IMG/VR virus record: IMGVR_UViG_3300044904_000164
Span: 1 to 29,110 of that record
Length of the DNA stretch: 29,110 bases
Strand: one strand, 5' to 3'
Source of the DNA: a virus
Part shown: piece by piece, positions 14,365-21,800 of the stretch
How positions within the stretch are numbered: position 1 is the first letter of the stretch
Layout of the letters: every line of letters starts with the position of its first letter
Notes under the pieces: generated by a model
Database searches by the model: none
The model's input: the letters and a program-made list of their open reading frames with translations, nothing else
Told to the model about the DNA's origin: nothing
Program-made: the position numbers and the translations under genes

Positions 14365-14510
14365 ACGACCATCGCCCAAAGGCGACGGCTTTCCACCTAG
14401 CTGGCGCGAGCCAGTTGGCAGCTCTGAGGCCGGTTTACATAGGCGGCCTGAGCCAAGAACGCGAGGTTTTTGGCAGCGTTGAAGTCGGCGGAAACGGTGT
14501 AGCCACAATG
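14362..14510 (-). ncRNA. Predicted omega (right-end) guide RNA of TnpB
   Basis: In TnpB elements the guide RNA scaffold is transcribed with the end of tnpB and the right-end hairpin, and the guide comes from the DNA next to the element. Here that scaffold would cover the last 110 or so bases of tnpB and the hairpin at 14372-14385. The guide would be the reverse complement of the end of the zinc-ribbon gene (about 14342-14361). The extent is inferred from family knowledge, not from a detected covariance model. Confidence 0.4.
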
Positions 14511-15491
14511 CACACAGCGGAACTCGGCTTGCGTTCGTCGGTTGGATTTCTCGCAATGGCCACACGTGCTGCACGTGCGGCTGGTATTGCGAGGGTCTAC
14601 CGCGACGACGACAACGCCCGCCATCTGCGCCTTGTATTCAAGGAACGACCGCAACTGTGCGAAGGCCCATCCGTGCTGGCGATTGCGCTGTGCCCGCCGA
14701 ACCGTGGTCCGCGAACGGATATGCGTCAAGTCTTCGACGCCGATCCCTCGTGCCGTGTCCTTGGCGGTAGTGACGATGCGCTTACTGATGCAGTGGTTCT
14801 CGTGGCGACGAAACAACAACTCGACCTGAGCGAGACGTTTCAGCTTCTTCCTGGCCCCGCGCGTGTTGCGCTTTTGCAGGGCCCGGCGTTGCCGAGCGTG
14901 TTTCCGCCGCACGGTTTCGATGGCCGCTCCGGAGTAGGTAGTGCCGTCACTATCGGTGGCGAGCGAGACGATGCCCAAGTCAACGCCCAGGAAGTCAGCT
15001 GGGTCGACGGGGGCGCCGTCTGGAACGGTGATGCAGGCGTAGAGGTAGAAACTCCCGTCGCGCAGAACGAGGTCGCACTGACCCTTGATGCGGTCGAATC
15101 GTTGGCGCTGGTACTCTCCGAAAACGAGCGGGATGCGCTCGCGTCCGTCGAGAGTGAGCACGCTGGCAGCATCCACACCCTTGAAGGACAACAAGCGCTG
15201 GTCATAGACCATCGCCCCGTCGGGCCTAAAGATTGGGCATCGACTTTTGTCGCGGCGAAAGACTGCGACGGCCTTGCCGATGGCGCGGACGGCCATCTGC
15301 GACGACAGTCCGAATCGATCTCGCAATTCTCGATAACAACGCGAATGGATGCTGGGCTGGGCGAACACGTGTGCGTCGAATCCGACGCGCGCGGCGTAGG
15401 TCGCAGCGGCGTTGAACGCGCGCATGGTTCTCAGGAGCAGCGCTCTTTGACCGGGAGACGGAAGCAGGCGCAACTGAAGAGTCAGCGTCAC
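14397..15491 (-). CDS. tnpB: TnpB RNA-guided nuclease
   Basis: A 364-residue protein from GTG at 15491. An N-terminal OrfB helix-turn-helix/wedge region leads to a RuvC nuclease with all three acidic residues: Asp171 in FLGVDLGIVSLATDSDG, Glu253 in GIGVEDLTHI and Asp336 in SADFNAAKNLA. Between the last two lies the zinc ribbon Cys307-x2-Cys310 and Cys326-x2-Cys329, after DPRNTSRTCSTCG. A basic bridge helix (RKHARQRRALQKRN) follows RuvC-I. TnpB proteins use an RNA from the element's right end to cut DNA next to a short target-adjacent motif, which favours retention of the element. No truncation or frameshift is seen, so it may be active. Confidence 0.93.
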   Translation of the reverse strand: MTLTLQLRLLPSPGQRALLLRTMRAFNAAATYAARVGFDAHVFAQPSIHSRCYRELRDRFGLSSQMAVRAIGKAVAVFRRDKSRCPIFRPDGAMVYDQRLLSFKGVDAASVLTLDGRERIPLVFGEYQRQRFDRIKGQCDLVLRDGSFYLYACITVPDGAPVDPADFLGVDLGIVSLATDSDGTTYSGAAIETVRRKHARQRRALQKRNTRGARKKLKRLAQVELLFRRHENHCISKRIVTTAKDTARGIGVEDLTHIRSRTTVRRAQRNRQHGWAFAQLRSFLEYKAQMAGVVVVAVDPRNTSRTCSTCGHCEKSNRRTQAEFRCVHCGYTVSADFNAAKNLAFLAQAAYVNRPQSCQLARAS

Positions 15492-15586
15492 GGTTCAAGT
15501 GTAGGACAAATAACATCCGTAGTCAACGCGAGGAGGCGAGACGTCCCCTGCCATCAAATGGCAACGGTGTGCGTCTCGTTATGCTT

Positions 15587-15844
15587 ATGACAGGCAAGGA
15601 CTACGTGGCCAAGACCACGATCTGGAACAAGGAAGGCGAGATCGTCGCGGACATCGGCCAGGCCTGCGATCGGGTGGCCCCTGAGAGCCTCGGATGGCTG
15701 CTCGCGGGCGGGCACATCGGGGCCGTTGAGCCGAAGACGCCCGCGCCTGCCCCGGTTGCGGCCTCGACACCGTCGGTGCCGACTCCCGCGGTCAAGGTCG
15801 ATCCGCTCGTGACCCGTGAACCGAAGACCGGAGGCGATGAGTAG
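15587..15844 (+). CDS. Small tail-region protein (start next to the IS element)
   Basis: The frame is open from GTG 15569, inside the element's left-end hairpin. ATG 15581 and ATG 15587 are the plausible starts; 15587 (MTGKDYVAKTTIWN) gives 85 residues and would form an ATGA overlap with the zinc-ribbon gene if the element were absent. The fold part reads EGEIVADIGQACDRVAPESL and LLAGGHIGAVEP, and a Pro/Ala/Thr tail follows. Similar short proteins lie before tail tube genes in siphophages; the function is unknown. The insertion upstream has probably removed its original coupled translation. Confidence 0.6.
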   Translation: MTGKDYVAKTTIWNKEGEIVADIGQACDRVAPESLGWLLAGGHIGAVEPKTPAPAPVAASTPSVPTPAVKVDPLVTREPKTGGDE

Positions 15845-16822
15845 ATGGCGAAGCATGGTTCTCCGGATGTTCCGTTTGTTCTGGTCGGCGGGCGCAGCCT
15901 CCTGGCCGTGGTGACGGACTTTGTCCAGGACGCCGAAGCGGTCACCGAAGAAACGACACCCCTCGGCGCGACGTGGCCGACGAACGCCCCGGTTGGCGAA
16001 ATCAAGGCGACGCTGTCGTTGAACGGTTTCTATGACGACTCGGTCGGCAGCATCGACGAGGCGCTGGCCGCCAACGAGGCGGCGTCTCAGGTCGTGGCCT
16101 ACGGCGTCGAGGGCAACACGGCCGGGAAGCAGTTCGTCGGCCTGGCCGGGGCCTACGGCTCGAAATACTCGCGGGCCGTCAGCCGCGGGGCCCTGCACAA
16201 AGTGGCCGTGACCTGCACCGTCTCGGGCAATCAGGACGAGGGCGTGATCCTGCACCCGCTGGGCGCGGAGACGGCGGCCGGAGACACGCACCTGACCTCG
16301 GTCGACCGTTCGACCGAGACGAAGACCACCAAGATCCCGATCACGTCGTCCTCGGTGGCCGCGCAGACGGTCATCACCACAACGGTCCCGCACGGACTGA
16401 CCGACCAGGACGTGGTGGTGATCGCGGGCCACGCGGGCAGCACGCCGGCGATCTCGGGGCCGTACACGGCGACGGTGACCGGCCTGTCGACCTTCACGAT
16501 CCCGGTGAACGTGTCGGTCGGCGGCACGGGCGGCACGGTGGTCCGGGCCATGTCGGCAAACGGCGGGTATGCATACCTGATGGTGCCGGCCCTGACGCTC
16601 GGCGGGTACACGAACCTGGCCGTGCTGGTGAAGCACTCGCTCGACAACACAACTTTCATCACCCTCGGGACGTTCACGGTGGTCACGACCGCCCCTGCGG
16701 CCCAGCGGCTCGTGGTCGCAGCGGCCACGCCGGTCTATCGGTATCTGGACTGCGCCTGGGCGTGGACGGGATCGGGCTCGGGCATGTCGGCGACGTTCAT
16801 GGTGGGGTTCGCGCGCGGGTAG
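15845..16822 (+). CDS. Major tail (tube) protein with inserted FCCH-like cassette
   Basis: A 325-residue protein whose ATG directly follows the previous stop. The first 150 residues look like a siphophage tail tube protein: VTDFVQDAEAVTEETTPLG, LSLNGFYDDSVGSIDEAL and GALHKVAVTCTVSG. A block at about residues 157-239 contains VPHGLTDQDVVVIAGHAG, YTATVTGLSTFTIPVNVSVG and GGTVVRA. After it, GGYAYLMVPALTLGGYTNLA and VKHSLDNTTF continue a beta-sandwich domain that in relatives follows the TSVD segment directly. A shorter relative lies at 17132-17554. Hexamers of such proteins stack to form the tail tube. Confidence 0.8.
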   Translation: MAKHGSPDVPFVLVGGRSLLAVVTDFVQDAEAVTEETTPLGATWPTNAPVGEIKATLSLNGFYDDSVGSIDEALAANEAASQVVAYGVEGNTAGKQFVGLAGAYGSKYSRAVSRGALHKVAVTCTVSGNQDEGVILHPLGAETAAGDTHLTSVDRSTETKTTKIPITSSSVAAQTVITTTVPHGLTDQDVVVIAGHAGSTPAISGPYTATVTGLSTFTIPVNVSVGGTGGTVVRAMSANGGYAYLMVPALTLGGYTNLAVLVKHSLDNTTFITLGTFTVVTTAPAAQRLVVAAATPVYRYLDCAWAWTGSGSGMSATFMVGFARG

Positions 16823-16825
16823 ACG

Positions 16826-17035
16826 ATGCGCGCCACCTCACGCGAGCTGCTCGATCGGATGAAGCACGCCTCGGGCGAAGTGGAGCGGTTCTTTCGGATT
16901 CGGCTCGCGGAAGCGGAAAGCCCGGACGATGCCGAGCAGGCGCGGATCGGGCTCAGGAATGCGGTCGGGGCCCGGCGTGCGCTGGACCGATGGCCGGTGA
17001 CGGAGCGGACGGGCGCCGGCAGCGCCCACAACTAA
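16826..17035 (+). CDS. Small helical tail-region protein
   Basis: The 69-residue ORF starts three bases after the tail tube stop. It is strongly helical and charged (SRELLDRMKHASGEVERFFR and ESPDDAEQARIGLRNAV), with a short disordered end. I do not recognise a family. The position between two related tail proteins and good codon use support coding. The 96 bases after it contain only the ribosome binding region (GGAG, 17121-17124) of the next gene. Confidence 0.6.
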   Translation: MRATSRELLDRMKHASGEVERFFRIRLAEAESPDDAEQARIGLRNAVGARRALDRWPVTERTGAGSAHN

Positions 17036-17131
17036 CCTCGCAAGCCCTCTCAGTGGCTTCCGCCCATGTGGGCCGCCCCGCTGAGCCGCCTTGTGACTAC
17101 CACGCCGAACAACGGCGACTGGAGTCTCACA

Positions 17132-17554
17132 ATGGCAGCTGGAAAACATGGGAGCCAAGAGGTCGTCGTCGCCTTCGATGATTCGGGCGGCAGCGCCCAG
17201 ACGATGACGCCGTACATCACCGACATCAACGGGCTCGACATCGAGGCCATCACCGAAGAGAGCACGGCGTTCGGTGACACCTGGATGAAGAACCTGGCGG
17301 TCGGCGTCTCCAAGGGCGCCGACATCTCGCTCGGCGGGTACTACGACGACACGGCCACCACGGGTCCGGACGCGATCTTCAACGCGCTGCCGGCCGGGCC
17401 GGCGACGGCGACGCGCACGCTCACGATCACGTTCGCCACCGGCAAGACGTTCTCGTGCGAAGTGATCATCGTGAAGTACACGAGGACGCTCGCGCGCAAC
17501 GCCCTGACCAAGTTCACGGTGCTGTTGCGGCCGTCCGGGACGATCACCGGGTAG
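17132..17554 (+). CDS. Second tail tube-like protein
   Basis: ATG 17132 follows GGAG (17121-17124) by seven bases, giving 140 residues; the longer frame from 17066 lacks a site. MTPYITDINGLDIEAITEES, then FGDTWMKNLAVG, ISLGGYYDDTATTGPDAIF, and CEVIIVKYTRTLARNALTKF match the N-terminal domain of the 325-residue protein at 15845-16822 (TEETTPLGATW, NGFYDD), so the two are paralogues. One may form the tube and the other a minor or alternative tube protein. This shorter one lacks the C-terminal and inserted domains. Confidence 0.8.
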   Translation: MAAGKHGSQEVVVAFDDSGGSAQTMTPYITDINGLDIEAITEESTAFGDTWMKNLAVGVSKGADISLGGYYDDTATTGPDAIFNALPAGPATATRTLTITFATGKTFSCEVIIVKYTRTLARNALTKFTVLLRPSGTITG

Positions 17555-17573
17555 TCGGCAGAGTCAGTCATGC

Positions 17574-17617
17574 GGCGGCGAGGTTCCGTCGGCAGAACGC
17601 CGGCTGCCCTCGCCGCC
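17574..17617 (+). other. Long GC hairpin before the tail chaperone gene, terminator-like
   Basis: GGCGGCGAGG (17574-17583) pairs perfectly over ten bases with CCTCGCCGCC (17608-17617). Inside, GCAG (17592-17595) pairs with CTGC (17604-17607). CCCTTT follows. The structure lies between the second tube gene and the chaperone gene at 17640. It could reduce transcription downstream of the abundant tail tube mRNA or protect that mRNA's 3' end. The short T-run makes full termination uncertain. Confidence 0.55.
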
Positions 17618-17639
17618 CCCTTTCAGTAGGAGTCAGATC

Positions 17640-18107
17640 ATGGCGCTCGTTTCTTTCCTCCCGCCCGTCCGTCGCGAGATCCCGCACGAACCCGATCAGT
17701 GGATGGACTTCCGCAAGCCGGCCTCGAAGGACGTTCGGGCGGCCCGGAAGCTGGCCGAGGCGGAAGGCCGACAAGGGCTCAGGGACTTCGGGGCAGAGAT
17801 CGTCACCGCGCTGCAGTCGAAGACCGACAGCAACGACGACGCGGTCATGCGGCGGATTGCCAAGCTCGCGGCGGAGCAGGAATACCACGCCGACCAGTTC
17901 GACCGTGGGGCGCTGCTCGCGGCCTCTATTCGTGGATGGTCCTACATGGTTCCCGATGGGACGGCCGTCCCCGTGAACCCGGAGAACATCGGGCTCCTGG
18001 ACGAGCAGACCGCGCGGTGGGCCGTGCAGCAGGTCATTGACCTGATGCAGCCGCCCTCCCTGGAGGCCGACAAAAGCGACGCTCCAGCAGCTGCACCGAG
18101 CGCTTGA
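17640..18107 (+). CDS. Tail assembly chaperone, short form (gpG-like)
   Basis: A 155-residue protein after TAGGAG (17626-17631). It has REIPHEPDQWMDFRKPASKD, helical middle parts (AARKLAEAEGRQ, MRRIAKLAAEQEYHADQF) and ENIGLLDEQTARWAVQQVID, ending in an Ala/Pro tail. Position just after the tube genes and before the tape measure is that of gpG, which with its frameshifted longer form coats the tape measure during tail assembly. The tail after VIDLMQPP is low-complexity, as expected where the frameshift window lies. Confidence 0.75.
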   Translation: MALVSFLPPVRREIPHEPDQWMDFRKPASKDVRAARKLAEAEGRQGLRDFGAEIVTALQSKTDSNDDAVMRRIAKLAAEQEYHADQFDRGALLAASIRGWSYMVPDGTAVPVNPENIGLLDEQTARWAVQQVIDLMQPPSLEADKSDAPAAAPSA

Positions 18108-18399
18108 CGGCGAGAAGGGCGCGGAGTCGCCCTTCGGGTGGTTCCTCTCGCAGGCATGCGAGAGCTTCCACTGCATGCCGACTCGGATGCTGTGGGAACT
18201 GGAACACGACCCGGACCAGTGGGTGTCGCGGATCCTGATGCTTCGGGCGTATGCCGAGACGAAGCGGCAGTGGGACCTGAAGCCGGAAGACGTCCCCAGT
18301 GGGCCGTTGAAAGACCTGGTCGAGGAGTTCACGTTCGGGCCGATCGAGGAACGGCTGGCCCGGATGAAGGCGAAGGCAGGGGGTAGCGAAACGTCATGA
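18076..18399 (+). CDS. Tail assembly chaperone extension (gpT-like frame), made by frameshift
   Basis: The +1 frame relative to the gpG-like gene is open from 18046 and encodes ESPFGWFLSQACESFHC, PTRMLWELEHDPDQWVSRIL and YAETKRQWDLKPED, clearly protein-like and typical of the T part of G-T chaperones. It has no ATG, GTG or TTG before 18175, and that ATG lacks a ribosome binding site and would cut off the conserved start. The likely product is a G-T fusion of about 252 residues. A candidate slip site is GAC AAA AGC (AAAA at 18072-18075). CCC TCC C at 18054-18060 is an alternative. Confidence 0.7.
   Translation, partial: ATLQQLHRALDGEKGAESPFGWFLSQACESFHCMPTRMLWELEHDPDQWVSRILMLRAYAETKRQWDLKPEDVPSGPLKDLVEEFTFGPIEERLARMKAKAGGSETS
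18114..18135 (+). other. Perfect hairpin just after the gpG stop
   Basis: GAAGGGCG (18114-18121) pairs with CGCCCTTC (18128-18135) around the loop CGGAGT. It begins six bases after the TGA (18105-18107) of the short chaperone form, inside the coding frame of the extension. This placement suits an RNA structure that slows ribosomes near the shift or stop, though it is about 38 bases beyond the best slip site. Confidence 0.5.
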
Positions 18400-18818
18400 G
18401 CGCGGACTTCGACACCTCGGCGGTCATCGCGGATCTCACAGCGATGCAGTCGCAGTTGGCCAGCGTCGGGGAGCTGGTGGCGGCCGAGACGGAGTCTGTC
18501 CAGCAGCAGGCGCGGGCGATGGCGAAGACGCCGGCGGGTCGGTTCCAAACAGCCATTAGGGCCAAGGTGTTCCACAACGAGGACGGGACGACGCGCGGGT
18601 CCGTGTTCGTGATCCAGTTGCCGTGGATCCGGAACCTGAAGTGGCAGCGGCGGATCAACCCAACGGGAAACAAGTTGTGGCCGAAGCTACTTCCCGTGTG
18701 GATCGAGTCGGGCACTTCCAAGATGGCCGGTCGGCCCTACCTCTATCCGGCGTTCGAGGCTGGCCAGCGACGGCTTGATCGCGCCGTCGAGGCGTTGGTG
18801 GCCAGGATGGCCGCATGA
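18396..18818 (+). CDS. Minor tail/neck protein (HK97 gp10-like)
   Basis: A 140-residue protein starting with an ATGA overlap. The N-terminal half is a long amphipathic helix region (DLTAMQSQLASVGELVAAET, then QQQARAMAKTPAGRFQTAIR). The end has LPVWIESGTSKMAGRPYLYP followed by AFEAGQRRLDRAVEAL. The GT-x-x-M-x-x-RP-x-x-xPAF pattern is characteristic of HK97 gp10-type proteins. These usually lie with the connector genes, so its position between chaperone and tape measure is less common. The stop overlaps the tape measure ATG. Confidence 0.8.
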   Translation: MSADFDTSAVIADLTAMQSQLASVGELVAAETESVQQQARAMAKTPAGRFQTAIRAKVFHNEDGTTRGSVFVIQLPWIRNLKWQRRINPTGNKLWPKLLPVWIESGTSKMAGRPYLYPAFEAGQRRLDRAVEALVARMAA

Positions 18819-21800
18819 GCACCATTGTCCACACGATCAAACTAGTCACCAGCTACGCGGACGCGGTCGCCGGGATTCAGAAGTACGGGGACTCGATCAC
18901 CGCCTGCGCGCAGACGGTCCAGAAGAACGCGACCCTGCTCTCCGGCGACAAGCTGCTCGTCTCCGCGAACGCCCTCACGGCGGCGGTCGATAAGATCGGC
19001 GGGGCGACGACCCTCACCAACGCGCAACAGGCGAAGCTCAACGCGACGCTCACCGAAGCGATCGCGAAGTACCAGGCGCTCGGCCAGACGGCGCCCGCGG
19101 CGATGGTGGCGCTCGAGAAGGCCACCGAGACCGCCACGCAGCGCGTTGAGACCCTCGGGAAGGCGGGCACCGTCATGACGGCGGCGATCACGGTGCCGCT
19201 GCTCGCCGTCGGCGCCTTGGCGCTCAAGGCGGCGGTCGACTTCGATGCGGCGGGGCACATCATCCAGGCCACGACCGGCGCGACCGGTGACAAGCTGGCG
19301 GGCCTGCAGCAGTCGTTCTCGGCCGTGTTCGCCCAGGTGCCGGAGAGCGCCCAGGTCGTCGCGAAGGCGATCGCAGACCTGAGCGTGCGGACTGGCGAGT
19401 CGGGCACACAGCTCGAGGCGCTGGCGACGCAGGAACTCAATCTGGCGCGCATCGGGAACACCGAGGTCGGCCCGCTGATTCAGCAGACGACGCGGCTGTT
19501 CGCATCCTGGAAGATCGCGACCGACGAGCAGAGTGCGTCGCTGGACTACCTCTACAAGGTGTCGGCGCGCACCGGGGCGAACGTCGGCACACTGAGCGAG
19601 TCGCTGGTGACGTTCGGCCCGGTGCTGCGCAGTCTCGGGATCGACTTCGACCATGCGGCGGCCCTACTCGGATCGTGGGAGCAGTCGGGGCTCAACGCCG
19701 AGAAGATGCTCACCGGCCTGCGCATGGCCTACGCCAGCTTTGCCAAGCAGGGGATCGATCCGGCCACCGGGCTCCAGAACCTCATCACGAAGATGCAGGG
19801 CGCCAAGACCGAGAGCGAGGCGGCCAGTCTGGCGCTGTCGGTGTTCGGGAAGCGCACGCTGGCCGACATGGTGCCGGCGTTGGAGTCGGGCAAGTTCAAC
19901 GTGGACGCCCTGGTCGCAAGCCTGAAGGCGAGCACGGTCACGATCAACGACACGGCCTTTGGCACGATGAGCCTCTCGCAGCAGATGGAGGTGCTGAAGC
20001 ACGACTTCGAAGAGGCGCTGGTGCCGATCGGGAAGGTGCTTCTGGACACGCTGAAGGAAGCGAAGCCATTGCTCCAGGATGCCGCGGAACACCTCAGGAG
20101 CCTGGCGGAGGGGTTCCAGGCCCTGCCGAAGCCAGCACAGGAAGCCGCGATCGGTCTAGCCGGGATCCTGCTCATCGTGGGGCCACTCGCCATCGGCATC
20201 GCGAAGCTGGTGACGGCGCTGGAGACGCTGGGTGGGTCGGCGGCGTTCGGCCTGCTCGTGAAACTCGCAGGGAGCGCGGGTGGTATCACCGCCATCGGCG
20301 CGTTGATTGGCGGCGCGGTGACCGATCTCGGCCTGAAGGCCGCGATGGGTGGCCAGAACTTCAGTCAGGTTCAGGGCAATATCGCGGACGTGCTCAGCCG
20401 CAGCCACGGCGCGGTCGGGACGGAGCAGTACCTCCACTTCGAGACCTCCGAGACCGTCACGCCGGCGGCGCCGGCCGCTGCGGCCAGCGGGAAACGCCCG
20501 TGGGGCGGCGGCGACGTGATGAGCCCCGCCCAGAAGAAGGCGCTGGACGAACTTAGCGCATCGAGCGACCACCTCACGGCCTCGCAGAAGGCGTTGGCCC
20601 TGTCCTATCTCGAACTCGGCAAGAGCGCCTCGACCATCGCTGAGGCGAAGGGATGGGACAAGGCCGACCTCGAAGCCTACGCCAAGGAGATGCAAGGGCC
20701 GATCGAGGCCAGCACGACCATGATCAAGTTGGCCGACGACTTCGCCTCGGCGCAGCAGATCGATCTCTCGGCGGGCAGCGACTTCATGGCGCAGTACGGG
20801 AAGAAGGCCGACGAAGCCGTGATGAAGGCCCAGCGGTTCGGCGTGGCGGTCAAGGCGAGCGTGCAGGACGTGGCCGACGCCTACCGGAGCCAACAGGCGC
20901 AGGGGCTGCAGACCTGGATGGACGACCAGGTGAAGAACCTCGACGCGAAGTGGATGGCCAGCGAGGCCGCCGCGGCCCAGAAAGTGGCCGCCGCGCTCAA
21001 CGCCTCGCTCGTCACCGCGCTCGTGATGCGACAGGCCTACGGCGACAAGCTCGACGAGCTGGCGTCCACCGAAACCGACCGACAGCTCACGGAACTCGAC
21101 CGGCAGAAGCGCGCCGCGCTTCAGCAACTCGGCGAGGAGACGGTCGCGAACAAGACAATGTGGGAAGGCGCGCGCGCCAACATCGACCTCTACTTCGACG
21201 AGGAGGCCAAGCGGATCAAGGACTCCCACATCGAGTGGCAGGGGTACTTCGACGAGCTCGAGAAGTCGTTCAACGAGATCGGTCAGAACCTCGGCGGCGC
21301 GGCCGGCAACGTGGTCAAGGACATCGGCTCGATGTTCGGCGGGCTCAAGGGCTACCTGCAGCAGGTCAGCGCGCTCAGCGCGGATACGGCCAATCAGAAC
21401 TACTGGCAGAACCAGGCCGTCAACGCGTTCAACGCCGGCGACATCGACAGCATGGTGAAGGCCCTCGACAAGGCTGACAAGGCGACCACGAAGCTGAACG
21501 TCGACACTGCGGCCATGGCCCTCTCAGGCGTGGCCTCGTTTGCGAAGATCTCGTCGTCGGCCGGAGCCTTCTCGAATGTCGTGAACGGCGCGATTGGCGG
21601 CGTCGACCTCGGGTCGGCGATCGGCAAGGTGTTCGGATCCGTGTCGACATATATCCCGATCATCGGGGGCGTCATCGGCGCGATCGGGGGACTCATCGGC
21701 GGCCTCTTCGGCGGGGAGAGCGCGGCAGACAAGCAGGCCGACCAGAACATCCAACAAGTCAATACGGACCTGCTCAAGACATACGGGACGCTGCAGAACA

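Larger units (their letters stand above)
14362..15580 (-). mobile_element. IS200/IS605-family element carrying only tnpB (IS1341-like)
   Basis: A minus-strand tnpB gene, flanked on both sides by hairpins, sits inside an otherwise + strand tail operon. At the tnpB 3' side, TCGCC (14372-14376)/GGCGA (14381-14385) with loop CAAA resembles the right-end hairpin of such elements. At the 5' side, CGAGACG (15537-15543)/CGTCTCG (15572-15578) encloses TGCCAT (15549-15554)/ATGGCA (15558-15563) with loop CAA, a left-end structure. No Y1 transposase (tnpA) is present, so movement would need one in trans. These elements make no target duplication, so exact ends are uncertain by several bases. Confidence 0.8.

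Noticed and set aside
14142-15590. A 482-codon + strand frame through the TnpB region
   Set aside because: It is antisense to a clear tnpB with intact catalytic motifs, and its product has no recognisable features.
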